Position numbers and translations under genes: made by a program
Notes under the pieces: generated by a model
Database searches by the model: none
The model's input: the letters and a program-made list of their open reading frames with translations, nothing else
What the model was told of the DNA's origin: nothing
Shown: positions 48,217 to 60,300 of the stretch, piece after piece
Numbering within the stretch: the first letter of the stretch is position 1
Layout of the letters: each line of letters opens with the position of its first letter
Assembly (NCBI GenBank): GCA_025738555.1
Contig: JAOVFP010000014.1
Location: 868,001-932,000, forward strand
Length of the DNA: 64,000 nucleotides
Origin: Cyathus striatus
Taxonomy: Eukaryota > Basidiomycota > Agaricomycetes > Agaricales > Nidulariaceae
Direction of reading: 5' to 3'

Positions 48217-51200
48217 TATGGCAGTCAAAGTGCACATTTAATGTGTGGTGCAAACATTTTTGGACCAGTGCAAACACTTTTTGATGGAGTGCAAACATTT
48301 TGGGCATTGTTCAGCACACACATTTTTGGTTCCAGTGCAAATATTTCAACTGAGTGCAAACATTTTTGGTCCCAGCACAAACATTTCTGTAGCACAAATT
48401 TTCAGGACTTTGCAAGGTCAAAACTCAGACTCTTAAGGGACAGGTATGATTATGTTCATAAAATAGAATATCTATTTATTATGAGAAAGTGCATACAGCT
48501 TGTAACTACAATGTGGATTCTACACTAGTCCACATATTGAGCACACAACATACCTCCCTTACCTGACTCACTGACACCACCCCAAGCAGCCAGCATAGCA
48601 CACCTAATATGTCAAGCCCCATAATTAGCTGTGAACATATGTCTCCGACATCCCTGTCTCTCATGGGAGGCAATACCACTCTGAAGAACAGGAATTGGTC
48701 TAGACTGCAATCCCTGTCCTGCCTTCTCACATGGCATTGTTGAACCTTGTGTGGGCTTTGAAATGACACTGGCAGAGGGCAACATTCACTGGAAATGAGT
48801 TTGTGTAAAATATTGGTGAAAACATGGTGGGCCAGTACAGACCTTGCAGGCGACAACATGGCTGGCTGTAATGCTGGGGGTAACAGATAGCAGCAGGGTC
48901 CAAGGGTGGAAATGTATGTGGTATGGGCTTGCAAGATTTGGAAGGCTTGAATGCAGAGAGTCATGGGTGAGGCCTTGAGTATGAGGAGTAACTTGCAAGT
49001 TGGACAATGCCTCTGAGAGGGTGTTGACATATATACAATATGGGTGGCTGTAAGTAGGAATAATGATTGTGGAATGAGTATTGTGACAGACCTGTCAACA
49101 TAGCACTCCCACATTTTGTCCTGCCCACCATATGTGTGAGATCCTATCTTACACATGTTTAAATTGTGAGCATCAACCAGAATACTGAATACAGTGGTAA
49201 ATTCATAACAGAGGGTGCAGGACTTTGATGTTTGTGAACTTCTTTGTCCTACCAAGATTCATTTTCGTGTGCCGGTGTGATGCCGCTCACACATTTAGGT
49301 GTAAAATTGCACATTTTTATCATTTTCAGCATTAAAGCTGAACACATTAAGGAAGCCCATATAATAAATAAAGATCCATGGACTGCTATTTAATAGCAAG
49401 CACTCAACAAATTGACTTAATATTCATAGTCATAAACCACCCACAAATATACTTATACAGTATAAGTGCTCCAATGTCCAACCTACCACTCACCTGGAAA
49501 TAAAGGAAAGAGAATATAATCATTAAAATGGACCGCTTTAGCATCAGTCACATGACTTGTATAGGTGTCTGTTAGGTTCTAATACCGATATAATTGTTTG
49601 TTTGGTAACAGGAATGATAATAAACAGTTAGTCAGACATGATATAATGGAATATTAATAAAGAAATCTATGCATTACTCAGAGTACAAGACTCTACAGAA
49701 AGTTAATGTTGGTCTATGAGTAATACATACCTATAATGAATGAAATATATTCGAAAGAACAAGTGTAATATACTGAATCAATGGTAAATTGCAGTAATGG
49801 AATGATCAGCATATATTCTGAGGGCATACAGAGGTCAAATCTCCATGAAAATGGGTGATCTTGGGCTCGTTCCGAAGCTAGAAAGAAACACATGTTAATC
49901 GACCATGATTAGCAATGCAACGGACGGGATTCCGGCCGATATCAGGCTGATAAACCGATCATATATGTAAATGATGCTTATCTACCAGAAATAGCATTGA
50001 TAAGGACATCTAAGGCCTTGAAACATAGGAGATTGGTTATGAATGATTAATGCGCAGTGCTTCACAGCCTGGACCTGGGTAATAATATTACCAATCGCAA
50101 TGAGGATCTGACTAATAGATGAGAGTAGTGTTTCCATATGTTTTCACTGTACATATTTAGTATTTATGATTTGAGAACCTGCTTTGTAATATGCCTTTCA
50201 ATTCTGTATATAACTAGGTACATTAGAGGGTGGAAAGGGAAGCAGCTTAGCACCTTTCTTGCCCAGTACATAGGTATAGGGTAGTGGTTTTGGTCTAGGT
50301 GTTTCAAAGGAATTTAAAGTGATTTTATCGGAATTGTGTGTTTACTACAAAGTACAAAGGACTGAGATTCCAGTGAGAGTCTAGTATTTGGGATTTTGAG
50401 TAAAGCGAAATCAAGGAAAGCAAAGGGTTGCTTTCAACCAGTTCGAAGGATTTAAGTTAGCACAAGGGTGTTAATTAAAGTCTTGCAATTTCGGAGTAGT
50501 ACAAAGAGTATTACTTCTTTTTCTTACAATAAATCATTATTGTTTTGGTTCATTTGGGATTGAAAAGCGAACTTAAAGATACCTTAATATAAAGAGGAGC
50601 ACTACCTTACCCGTCACTCGCATTTTCGGAGTTTTTGTACAAGTTAGAAGTGATCTTGCTGTGGAAACATAGCAGAATTTACATCTAGAATACAAGTACC
50701 CGTTTCACCAGGTTTGTCCTTCATACTTGAGTGATGCACCACCTTGGATATCACATAGCATAATGAAAGCGAACAAGAGATGAGGAGTTGATGAGGAGTT
50801 TGTGAGATTCAAATGAATGAGACCTGCTGGCATTGGTAAGCAGCCTATTGCCAAACAAAGCCAATGAACATGTACACAAACTCATGTGTCTATCTTGTTG
50901 ATATCCCACACTCAATTCATGTGATGACACGGTCTGTGAAAGCTAGCCACTTGGCAGCAGCAGCTCTTGACGATTCTGGCAAACACATGCCATGATGCTC
51001 AGACTCTTTGGCTCCATACAGAAGCTTCTCAATGCACTGCTTCCACCCTTCGAGCCTACATCCAGTATGTCAGTATGTCCTATGTCACTTACTCGTGCCA
51101 GGGGAATCAATACTGGTGCATAGGGTAGGGCTTCAAAAAATACAGCAGTCTAGTTCCAAGTTGTTGAGTTGGGGAAGAATCAGAACAAAAGAGGACTGAG

Positions 51201-52571
51201 AAAAGTGTTGCAAGCTTCTGTATGGAGCCAAAGAGTCTGAGCATCATGGCATGTGTTTGCCAGAATCATCAAGAGCTGCTGCTGCCAAGTGGCTAGCTTT
51301 CACAGACCATGTCATCACATGCACATGAATTGAGTGTGGGATATCAACAAGATAGACACATGAGTTTGTGTACATGTTCATTGGCTTTGTTTGGCAATAG
51401 GCTGCTTACCAATGCCAGCAGGTCTCATTCATTTGAATCTCACAAACTCCTCGTCAACTCCTCATCTCTTGTTTGCTTTCATTATGCTATGTGATATCCA
51501 AGGTGGTGCATCACTCAAGTATGAAGGACAAACCCAGCACATGAAAATGAATCTTGGTAGGACAAAGAAGTTCACAAACATCAAAGTCCTGCACCCTCTG
51601 TTATGAATTTACCACTGTATTCAGTATTCTGGTTGATGCTCACAATTTAAACATGTGTAAGATAGGATCTCACACATATGGTGGGCAGGACAAAATGTGG
51701 GAGTGCTATGTTGACAGGTCTGTCACAATACTCATTCCACAATCATTATTCCTACTTACAGCCACCCATATTGTATATATGTCAACACCCTCTCAGAGGC
51801 ATTGTCCAACTTGCAAGTTACTCCTCATACTCAAGGCCTCACCCATGACTCTCTGCATTCAAGCCTTCCAAATCTTGCAAGCCCATACCACATACATTTC
51901 CACCCTTGGACCCTGCTGCTATCTGTTACCCCCAGCATTACAGCCAGCCATGTTGTCGCCTGCAAGGTCTGTACTGGCCCACCATGTTTTCACCAATATT
52001 TTACACAAACTCATTTCCAGTGAATGTTGCCCTCTGCCAGTGTCATTTCAAAGCCCACACAAGGTTCAACAATGCCATGTGAGAAGGCAGGACAGGGATT
52101 GCAGTCTAGACCAATTCCTGTTCTTCAGAGTGGTATTGCCTCCCATGAGAGACAGGGATGTCGGAGACATATGTTCACAGCTAATTATGGGGCTTGACAT
52201 ATTAGGTGTGCTATGCTGGCTGCTTGGGGTGGTGTCAGTGAGTCAGGTAAGGGAGGTATGTTGTGTGCTCAATATGTGGACTAGTGTAGAATCCACATTG
52301 TAGTTACAAGCTGTATGCACTTTCTCATAATAAATAGATATTCTATTTTATGAACATAATCATACCTGTCCCTTAAGAGTCTGAGTTTTGACCTTGCAAA
52401 GTCCTGAAAATTTGTGCTACAGAAATGTGTTTGTGCTACAGAAATTTTTGCACTGGGACCAAAAATGTGTGTGCCGAACAATGCCCAAAATGTTTGTGCT
52501 CCATCAAAAAGTGTTTGCGCTGGTCCAAAAATGTTTGTGCTGCACATTAAATGTGCACTTTGACCGCCATA
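48217..52571. mobile_element. Foldback DNA transposon with 1.36-kb inverted arms
   Basis: The ends are TATGGCAGTCAAAGTGCACA and the inverse of TATGGCGGTCAAAGTGCACA, flanked by the 6-bp duplication AAAGAT. The left arm is 48217-49275 plus 50708-51027; the right arm is 51212-52571; the loop is about 184 bp. Over long stretches the arms are identical: a 249-codon open frame occurs in both, without an ATG start. The outer 200 bp of each arm carry six to seven degenerate copies of GTGCAAACATTTTTGG, probably transposase-binding sites. No transposase was found, so it is non-autonomous. The superfamily is unknown; a 6-bp duplication with long arms would fit Dada-like or unclassified foldback elements. 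Confidence 0.8.
49276..50707. mobile_element. Solo LTR of a retrotransposon (1432 bp)
   Basis: The right arm of the foldback element is continuous where the left arm is interrupted. Comparing the two defines the insert exactly: it begins TGTGATGCCGCTCACAC and ends GTACCCGTTTCA, so it has the TG...CA ends of an LTR. It is flanked by CCGG (49272-49275) and CCAG (50708-50711), a 4-bp duplication with one CpG-type change. Inside are a TATA-like TGTATATAACTAGG at about 50203-50216 and AATAAA at about 50529. It has normal CpG content. No second LTR or internal gene is present, so it is a recombined solo LTR; orientation follows the TATA and poly(A) order (plus). Confidence 0.75.
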
Positions 52572-52577
52572 AAAGAT

Positions 52578-53528
52578 TGCTCATTCCTTTTCTAAAACAT
52601 ACTCTTAGCCCATTTCATGTAGGATCTGTCATCACATCAATGGCATATTATGATGATGATGATTATCTTTTTGATAACTGTAAGTTATATATTTTTGTAA
52701 TATTGCATATGAAAATTAATATGTTCATGCAGACGTAGGGAGCTCGTAAGTGTCCTTCAGTTTTATTCCTTCGTCTTGCCTAAAATGTGTAGTGGGTGGT
52801 TTATTCATGGAAATCAAGGAGCATGGAATATCATCTATTGCAACGTAGCTGCCGTAGATGTTACGTACACATACAAGTCCTCAACATCGAAATTCACTAT
52901 AATGACGTCCACTCCATCCTCACTTTGGGACACAAGGGCCATCATTACTTATGAGTTCCAAATATATGACAGCTCCAACCCCATGGCGATGGTCGTGGAC
53001 GGGGTGGATTTACAGACTTATGAAGAAACATATGCTCTGGAACTTTCCAGGCAAACTATTGTAAAAGGTGCAGTCATGTACATTACTCAAGATACAACAA
53101 GTGTATTTAGGGAAGAACAAATTCTTGGGACGAAAATATATCTTATTCCTTTCATAATAATGTTGGGCCTGATGGTGATATATGGGTGTGTATTCTTTTC
53201 CATCCAGAAAAATAGGCGATGTAGGTGATGTAATCGCACTAGGTGTATTGTTTTGGTCGTTCTTCTGCAAGCTGTAGTTTCGGTGTCTAGAATGTCTTAT
53301 GTACAGCTTGCTTCAGCGCATCTCACCGACCCTCTAACTACTGTTCATGCTTTATACGGGCCAAATGATGCGCTATGTACTTGGAAGGACAAGACTCTTG
53401 AAAAATTTGGGACAGAGACGAATGAAGATCGTTTGAACAGTGGAGAATTTAATGATGATTACGGTGGTAAGAGATTTTCAGTACGAAAGTCTGAAATTTC
53501 AGACGACGTCAGTTCATTTGGAAAATAA
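52578..53528 (+). pseudogene. Multi-pass membrane protein of unknown function, 3' part
   Basis: After the insertion the gene resumes with HTLSPFHVGSVITSMAYYDD, then introns 52680-52734 and 52750-52790 around a 15-nt exon. Next comes GWFIHGNQGAWNIIYCNVAA up to a final membrane segment (YLIPFIIMLGLMVIYG). Then come an intron and a last exon: MSYVQLASAHLTDPLTTVHALYG, DRLNSGEF and DVSSFGK with stop at 53526. This is the expected C-terminal half of the same family. The first codons after the insertion are one base out of frame. CpG is normal from about 52560 on. The exons here look well preserved although the gene is split. Confidence 0.65.
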
Positions 53529-54260
53529 TTAGTGCATGCATTTGACTCTCTGCTTCATGTTAGTTCGTAGCATAGTTGGTAAAACTTATGAGAGGATTTC
53601 CTATATATACATTCTGCTTTCTTTCGTGTTGACTTGTACAGCTGTCAGCTTCAGCCATGATGCATTCCCCGCTCATTTTTTCAATCTTTCTTGAAAGTAT
53701 ACCTCTTCGTACACCGTCCAGACAGATACCCATCCCTTGCGACACTCCGAGCTCTCAAAATAGCTCTGACATCGTCACCGACACAAGACCCTGAAGTTTG
53801 ACAAGAAAACACTTGTCTTCTAGAAAACCCCGAGTTTTTCTATTCAGTCTTTATGTTTCACGTTATATTCTTTTTAATATCCTTCATTCCTTTGTCCCGA
53901 TATGATTACTCTTACATATTTTAGATTTATTGGTTTCTCTAGTATATAAATCCTTGTAGATACTCTGCAGAGAATCTAACCAAGTCTTACGTAGTCTCTA
54001 ACTCCAATTCTAAGTCTACTACGTCGTCTCAAGACTTTTATATTCAATTCATTCTGTTTCACGCTCTCAAAGACTCTCGTTACGATTGAAGTTCAACTTC
54101 GCTCGTTATATTTTATCATCAATATTTATTTTGCTAATTTCGTTCCTTTCACCTTAGAACACCTACGTCGGACGGACGTCTCCACGTACTCGCATTTTTT
54201 CTTTAACTAGGTACACCCAATTTACTTACCACCTCTCCAGTGCATATGATTGGTAGAGGA
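53529..54260. other. Non-coding spacer
   Basis: AT-rich, pyrimidine-rich in the middle. No gene or repeat recognised. Confidence 0.35.
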
Positions 54261-54261
54261 G

Positions 54262-54800
54262 TGTAATTCGTTTACGGGTGAGTTAGTCCCTTTGGCGTGA
54301 TTTCGTAGGTATTTAAAACTCCTTTCTGATAGATATACCTTGAATAGAATAGTGTTGACTCGCCCTCTATAAAAGCGCTCGATGTGAAAGGCTGTCATGT
54401 TTCAACAGCCTCACTGGTGGTTGAATCAAACGTAACGTGACTGGGTCAAGGTATCTTCGTTGCACGTACTAGTAAGAATACAATGTAGAGAATAGATATA
54501 ATGAATGAAACACACCTTCGTTGCACGTAGTAAGAATGAGCAACGAAGATGGGGGAGAGAAGGTATATATATGAAAAAACAGAGAAAAGCGGAAGTGATC
54601 GATGAGTCACTGTCCGGTGTCCGTCGCGTCGGGGTGGTGTTTGGTCTTGAGGATGTCTTGAAGAGGCGGCGTGTGTTGGCACGTCGGTGGTGAGACTGGA
54701 AGTGAGTATTGATAATACGAGCGCCAGGCTTACACGATGGTAGTAATCATGGACTTATGAACATATCTCCCGAAGATGTGACAGAAAATCTGTTTCTTAT
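54262..54800 (-). repeat. Promoter relic of a lost SH3-like gene, split by an insertion
   Basis: 54262-54384 and 54735-54800 together match the upstream region of the intact SH3-like gene (55430-55640): GGGTGAGTT, TTTCTGATAGAT, AAAGCGCTCGATG, then GATGGTAGTAATC. No coding part follows on the minus strand. A 350-bp insert (54385-54734) interrupts the copy, flanked by CGATG (54380-54384 and 54735-54739). The insert contains a short direct repeat of CCTTCGTTGCACGTA-type sequence (about 54455 and 54511). Confidence 0.6.
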
Positions 54801-54958
54801 TTACTATTCAGCCTCTTCTCCGTGTTTACAATTTCCGAAATAAGTACCACTATATTGCTGAAACATCGACAGCCAGTTACATCAAAATGAATTCATGCGT
54901 TTAGCAAGGAGGAAGGCTATCTATAGTCATTTATCAGTACGATGCATTATATATATGA

Positions 54959-55417
54959 CTATGAAAGTATCTCACAAGGGCAGTCGCCCCCGATATAATA
55001 CTCGGAGATATAATGGCCATTTCCAGTTCTGTCCCAGAAACTGTAAGATGATAACGAATCAGGATGAATAACTACAACTTGTGTCAGGTCAAAGATACTC
55101 ACATGTCTCCGAAGACGGACGTTCCAGTAGTATAGCAAGTGAATATGACATTCTGTATTAAGTTAAGTTAGTCATTCCTTATTAAGTATACTCAGTTTAC
55201 TTACGTCGCCATTATCGACAGTCGTAACAACAGAGCAACTGGTAGATGGACAGGAACGGACGTTTACTGGGCCATCGCCACTGGAAATTCTACAAGTCAG
55301 CTGGGCAGAACGAGTGGAGAGCGCAGCCCGTTCTTCAGCAGAAGAGAATCTACCCCTGGCAGGGCTTGCCGCAGAAAATGCGACAGATGAAAGAACAATG
55401 GCAAGAGTGAGAAGCAT
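54959..55417 (-). CDS. Small secreted SH3-like protein, intact copy
   Basis: Three exons (55417-55205, 55152-55103, 55040-54959) encode 114 residues. A signal peptide (MLLTLAIVLSSVAFSAASP) precedes a short basic spacer and a compact domain: LTCRISSGDGPVNVRSCPST, SCSVVTTVDNGDNVIFTCY, then WDRTGNGHYISEYYIGG and CPC. The VNVRSxPSTSxSVV core is that of SH3b-type domains, which in bacteria bind cell-wall peptides. Six cysteines suggest disulfides. It is probably a secreted effector or cell-wall-associated protein; that is inference. TATAAAA at 55482-55488 lies 65 bp upstream. Paralogues at 43103-43710 and 56389-56834 are damaged. Confidence 0.7.
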
Positions 55418-55481
55418 ATTGGTAGAAAATTGTAACTCGTATGTGGGTGAGTTGGTCTCTTTGACTTCATTTCCACAAGTC

Positions 55482-55488
55482 TTTTATA
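55482..55488 (-). promoter_or_regulatory. TATA box of the intact SH3-like gene
   Basis: Minus-strand AGTATAAAAG, 65 bp before the ATG. The matching position in the third copy (43767-43773) also keeps it. Confidence 0.55.
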
Positions 55489-55559
55489 CTCTTTTTCTGA
55501 TAGATGCACCTCGAATAGAGAAATGCTGACTTAACCTCGATGAAAGCGCTCGATGGTAG

Positions 55560-56388
55560 TAATCGTGAACTTGTGAACACATCTGCTAAAGATATGATAG
55601 ATTTACTTGTCACACAGCACATGAATTAATTTGGTACGGAAAGATGCAGGTCATGTTGTTATTGTTATTCAGTATACGAAGAAGGGCCAATTCGTGTCAA
55701 ACATCTACTCGATTTGCGCATATTTCCCTAATACGAAGGTAATGTTTGGGATGTTCCAGTTTCATCATATTCGCAAGTGGTGACACAAATTTTATCTAGT
55801 TGCGACTGAGTTTTTACGATTTTGAAATTCGGAATCCTAAGGTTCTTATGGGCGTTTACTATTTTTATCTTCTGATCATATGAACGAGTTGAATATGGTG
55901 ATCTTCTATGAGCAAATCTTTTCCATTTAACGCCACATATCCATTAGGGGTGTTGAAGATCTGTATCAATATTTTGAGCTTTTGAGAGAACCAGGTCTGT
56001 AACTGGTGTAAAGGAAGAACTGTAGATGCGGGTGTTATAAATCAGTACTCCCGATCATATAGGATTCGGGATAATAGATATGCAGCTTCGTTTTGAATCG
56101 CAACACATGGGTCTCTAATCATCTGTCCATTGTATAGCTACTTTTTATTAAATAATAGCTAGTGCGGGCATACTGCTTTATGTATGAATTAAAATCTGTG
56201 GTACATCCGAAAAAGTTGCCCCCGATTAACATGACCGCCACCTCAAATACATATATACTATCTTATAAGTGTGCATCTTACGTTATATTATCTCTTAATT
56301 TCTGAATGTTATTGATTTACACCTCCTTCAAGACGTGCAGTGAGGGAGAGAAGCTACGATAACGATTAGCACTACGAACCATTGTAAA
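55560..56388. other. Non-coding spacer
   Basis: Between two SH3-like copies; AT-rich. No gene seen. Confidence 0.35.
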
Positions 56389-56834
56389 CTAGGCTTCATG
56401 GATCCTTACATGGCAACTACCTCCGACATAATATTCGGAAATATAGTGACTATTTCCAGTCTTGCCCCACCACCTGAAGTATTGGGTAGATATTTATCCT
56501 CATAAGTTATGTTTTCTTAGGGATTTCCGAATACAGATGTTCCGCTTGTGTAGCAGGTAAAAATAACATTCTGTATAATGTGTCAACTAGATATTCCATG
56601 AGCTGAGTTACTGAATATCGACTCACGTCACCAAGTGTAGTATTGATTGAACAGCTTGTAGAGGCGCATGTCCTGACATTCACAGGGCCGTTGCTGATGA
56701 TGATTGGGTAGGTAAGCTGGGCAGCGCTAGGATTAAGAGCAGTCCTTTGCTCATGTGTCAACACTTTAACTGGAGCCGGGCTGGCTGTAGAAAGGGGGTG
56801 GCCGAGAGAAGAGTAATGAGATTAAGTTGTATAG
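56389..56834 (-). pseudogene. Small secreted SH3-like protein, broken copy
   Basis: The domain is well preserved: AQLTYPIIISNGPVNVRTC, STSCSINTTLGD, then (after an in-phase intron) NVIFTCYTSGTSVFGN-type sequence and WWGKTGNSHYISEYYVGGSC ending at 56389. Two lesions are visible. The donor after exon two reads CC|CTAAGA instead of GTGAGT, and the signal-peptide stretch (about 56800-56830) is out of frame with the rest. The start codon is not identifiable. It is a dead paralogue of the gene at 54959-55417. Confidence 0.65.
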
Positions 56835-57307
56835 TGAAGTAGTAGTGTGCTTCTGGCTATGTCCGTGTGCTAGAATTTTCGAAAGGCATTGCTGAAAAGA
56901 GTTATTCACGGAGTAAGATCGGCTTTTGCTTTTTACTTCGAGCTTGGGAGTGGGTGATATGGGCATGTGACAATCTTGTGATGGTCTGAAACCTAGACCT
57001 AGCCCAGCCTGATCACTGTTCTTAGCCTGAGGTTGCTTGAGGCGTTCGAGTTGCGTTCAAGGCTTTGGCCGACTTTTAGCCTTGTTTCAGCGCTTCAGGA
57101 TTAGCCCCGTACGGTGCCGCCGATGACTGACGCCGAACAGTCGCTTAGTTGATTCGTTGGAAGTCAGAGAAACACGGTGCCGAAGAACACGTAACGTGAT
57201 GCTCTGAAGGATTTAAAGGATGAATCAGCCACTGGCATTTGTTTTGGCCCTTTCCTCTTCTACACTGCCTGGACCATTTCTTTATCCTCACCTTCTTTCG
57301 TTCACGA
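56835..57307. other. Divergent promoter region before TF2
   Basis: No gene seen. The stretch shares no obvious similarity with the upstream regions of TF1 or TF3 apart from a pyrimidine-rich leader. Confidence 0.35.
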
Positions 57308-60300
57308 ATGTCTTCAACAGATGAAGAAACTTCCAGGATGCCCTTCGAGAAGAAGAGGAAGGTAGCACAGCGTGCCTGTGATATTTGTAGACGGAGAAAA
57401 AGTGCGTTCCGTTGTGCATGTACTATACATGCCCTATTGGTCGATCTGGTTAACAGAAACCCCATTTCCAGTCAAATGTAATGTGTAAATTGGTATAGTA
57501 TCTTCATAAAACTGATCGAGTCGTACATCTGTATAGGCGATGAGCCTGAACCCCCGCATAATAAGTGCTCGAACTGCTTTCAACAAGGCGTAGAATGTAC
57601 ATATATAGCTGCACCAAAGGTACGTTTATGCTTCTTTATATAGAAAATGAAAGCCTTACTTTGAAAGAAACGGGGGAGACCTAAGAGGTAGGCGCTTGAC
57701 AGTCATAAATGTACCAAGCAAGCTCAAGGACCCACAGTGATGTAGAGGGGCTTCAAAGTCGAATTTCATTCTTGGAAGGACTGGTCAACAAGGTATGACA
57801 TTTTGTAATGTTGTATTAAGTGGCTGAAGACCCGTAGTTATGTCCCGACAAATCCACACTACACAGCCTCGTTGCTCCTCATGACGAAGAATATGCAGCA
57901 TACTTAACCGGTATATCTGCTTCGACCTCTCTTTCCACTCTCAACCCCCCCACAATACCCCCAACCTCTACGACACCTTCATCGGAGAAGGAGACTACTA
58001 GCTCTGTGCTGGACGTAATACATAAGGTAGCTGCCCTCTCACTTGGATCCCAAGACGACCCGTTCCGAGATGACGACTTCGACCATGCCATTCTCACTGA
58101 ACGAATAAAATCGTTATGCATCAAGCCAGGAAGCGAAGGCAATCGATTCTGGGGGAAAAGTAGCGGCGCAATGCTCATGCAAACCGCTATACTACTCAAG
58201 AATGAATACTCGAAGGATGCTCCAGCTGCTAGTAAGCGTAGATTATTACAGAATAGAAGACAAATGTACTGGAGGAGATTTCCTGTGAGTGTATTTCTAT
58301 TCAAGTTTCTAAAGTTTAGTATTGATATAAGATATTATAGTGGGAGAAAGACTTTATACGTCCTACTGTAAATTACACATTCCCTCCTTCCGGTCTTATA
58401 CCCAAGCTCGTAGACGCATACTTCGAGCACGTGAACCTTTTTTACCCTCTCCTTCACAGACCTACATTCGATCGTAACGTTGAAGACGGACTTCATCTAC
58501 ATGACGAAGGATTTGGAGGTGTACTATTGCTAGTATGCGCTGCTGGATCGCGATATATGGAACATATTGACGATCAGGCACTAACTGACGATACGGACAC
58601 GGGACTCTCCGCGGGATGGAAGTGGTACAATCAAGTGCAAGTCGTGAAACAGTGTTTACTTGATCCTCCGACATTATATGACTTACAGTCGTACAGCGTA
58701 AGTAATAAGTCTTAGTGTGTATAGATTTTACAGTTAATGTCCTCAGTTGGCAGTCCATTTTCTTAATGGGTGCTACTCCCCACAAGCCGTGTGGATCCTT
58801 ACTGGCTTTGGTATTCGTCTCGCTCAGGATGTTGGAGCTCATCGTCGGCGCGTACCTATGGAGATCCTCACTGTTGAGGATGAGCTTTGGAAGAGGGCAT
58901 TCTGGGTTCTCGTTGTGCTGGATCGAATGATTAGCATGGGTATAGGAAGGCCGTGTGCAATATTTGACGATCAGTGCGTGACTTGATATATTGTGTATTC
59001 TAAACGGCGATTAGGTTAAATGTACGATGTAGCTTTGATGTCGACATGCCCATTGAATGTGATGACGAATATTGGGAACACCCTGACCCTATGCAGCGCT
59101 TCAAGCAGCCGGAGAGTATACCTTCAACTGTGGCTACCTTCAATCAACTTCTTCGGTTGTATAAGATCATGGCTTTTGCAATGAGTACTATTGTACGTAC
59201 ATTCTATCTGAACTCTACATTTAATGTTGTTGAACTACTTGTAGTATTCGATAAAAACGAAATTATGGGACTTTATATTGCAAGAGTGGGAGCAGCACAT
59301 AGTGGCCGCGCTAGACTCTGCGTTGAATAACTGGATTAGCTCGCTGCCCGAGTACTGTTAGACATTTACCTCGTACTCTGAACACCGACTAACGAATTTC
59401 GTAGTGCGTTGGGATCCAAATAGAATGGATGATCGATTCTTCAAGCTTTCCGGATCACTTATTACACGCTTCTACTACGTCCAAATACTTATACACCGTC
59501 CATACATTGGAATCAAAGGCGAACCATCTCCGCTTTCTCTTTCTTCCCTTGCTATATGCACCAGTGCAGCGCGGTCGTGCTCGCTAGTATTAGAGCAGCA
59601 GATGAAGCGCAACACTGTCGTATACCCGTATATGCAAATCTCTGCGGTAATAGCAGGAGTTGTATTGCTCCTCAACATCTGGGGTGGTAAGAAAAGTGGA
59701 GTCACGGCTGAGCCAAAAGTAATGCGACAGGTTGAAATTTGTATGGATGTACTCAAGAGAGCGGAAGATAGATGGAGATCTGCTGGGACTCTTACGTATG
59801 TATTATCATTCTGTTCTTCGTTCATGCATATAATGTGACTCATGAATTAATTAGGGATATATTGAGTGAATTGACAACTGCTGGGCAGTTATTACTACCT
59901 GAGGACGAAGTCGGGCTATTGGGCATGATGCCATCGTCCTCCTCGAATGCTGAGCGTCCGTCTCAACTCACCTCTAATTGCAATGGAGATAATTCTTTAT
60001 CATCACATACTGTTTCTGCCATACTAGACAACCGACTTCACTTATTTGCACAAAACATGGCTGAGAACTCGGAATCAGAAACGAGGTACCCAGAAAATGA
60101 ACAGCATACAGCTGTTGGTGATGGATTTCACGATGATACGAGTTCAGTTTATAACCCGTTCAGCGAAACTTTCAATACAAATTTAAGCATGCACGTCCCG
60201 TTCAACGAACAGCAAGCAGCCGTAAATAATAATACCATGGCCATGTGGTTCAATGCTCCTAATGGTTTCGAGTGAGTGCGGTTGCAACACTTGGAAAGAC

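Noticed and set aside
48506..49255. 249-codon frame in both foldback arms
   Set aside because: It has no ATG (starts at TTG), no recognisable domain and Cys/His/Leu content like translated repeat DNA. I keep it only as proof of arm identity.
49276..50707. Full LTR retrotransposon
   Set aside because: Only one LTR is present, no gag or pol sequence and no second LTR copy, so solo LTR is the better call.
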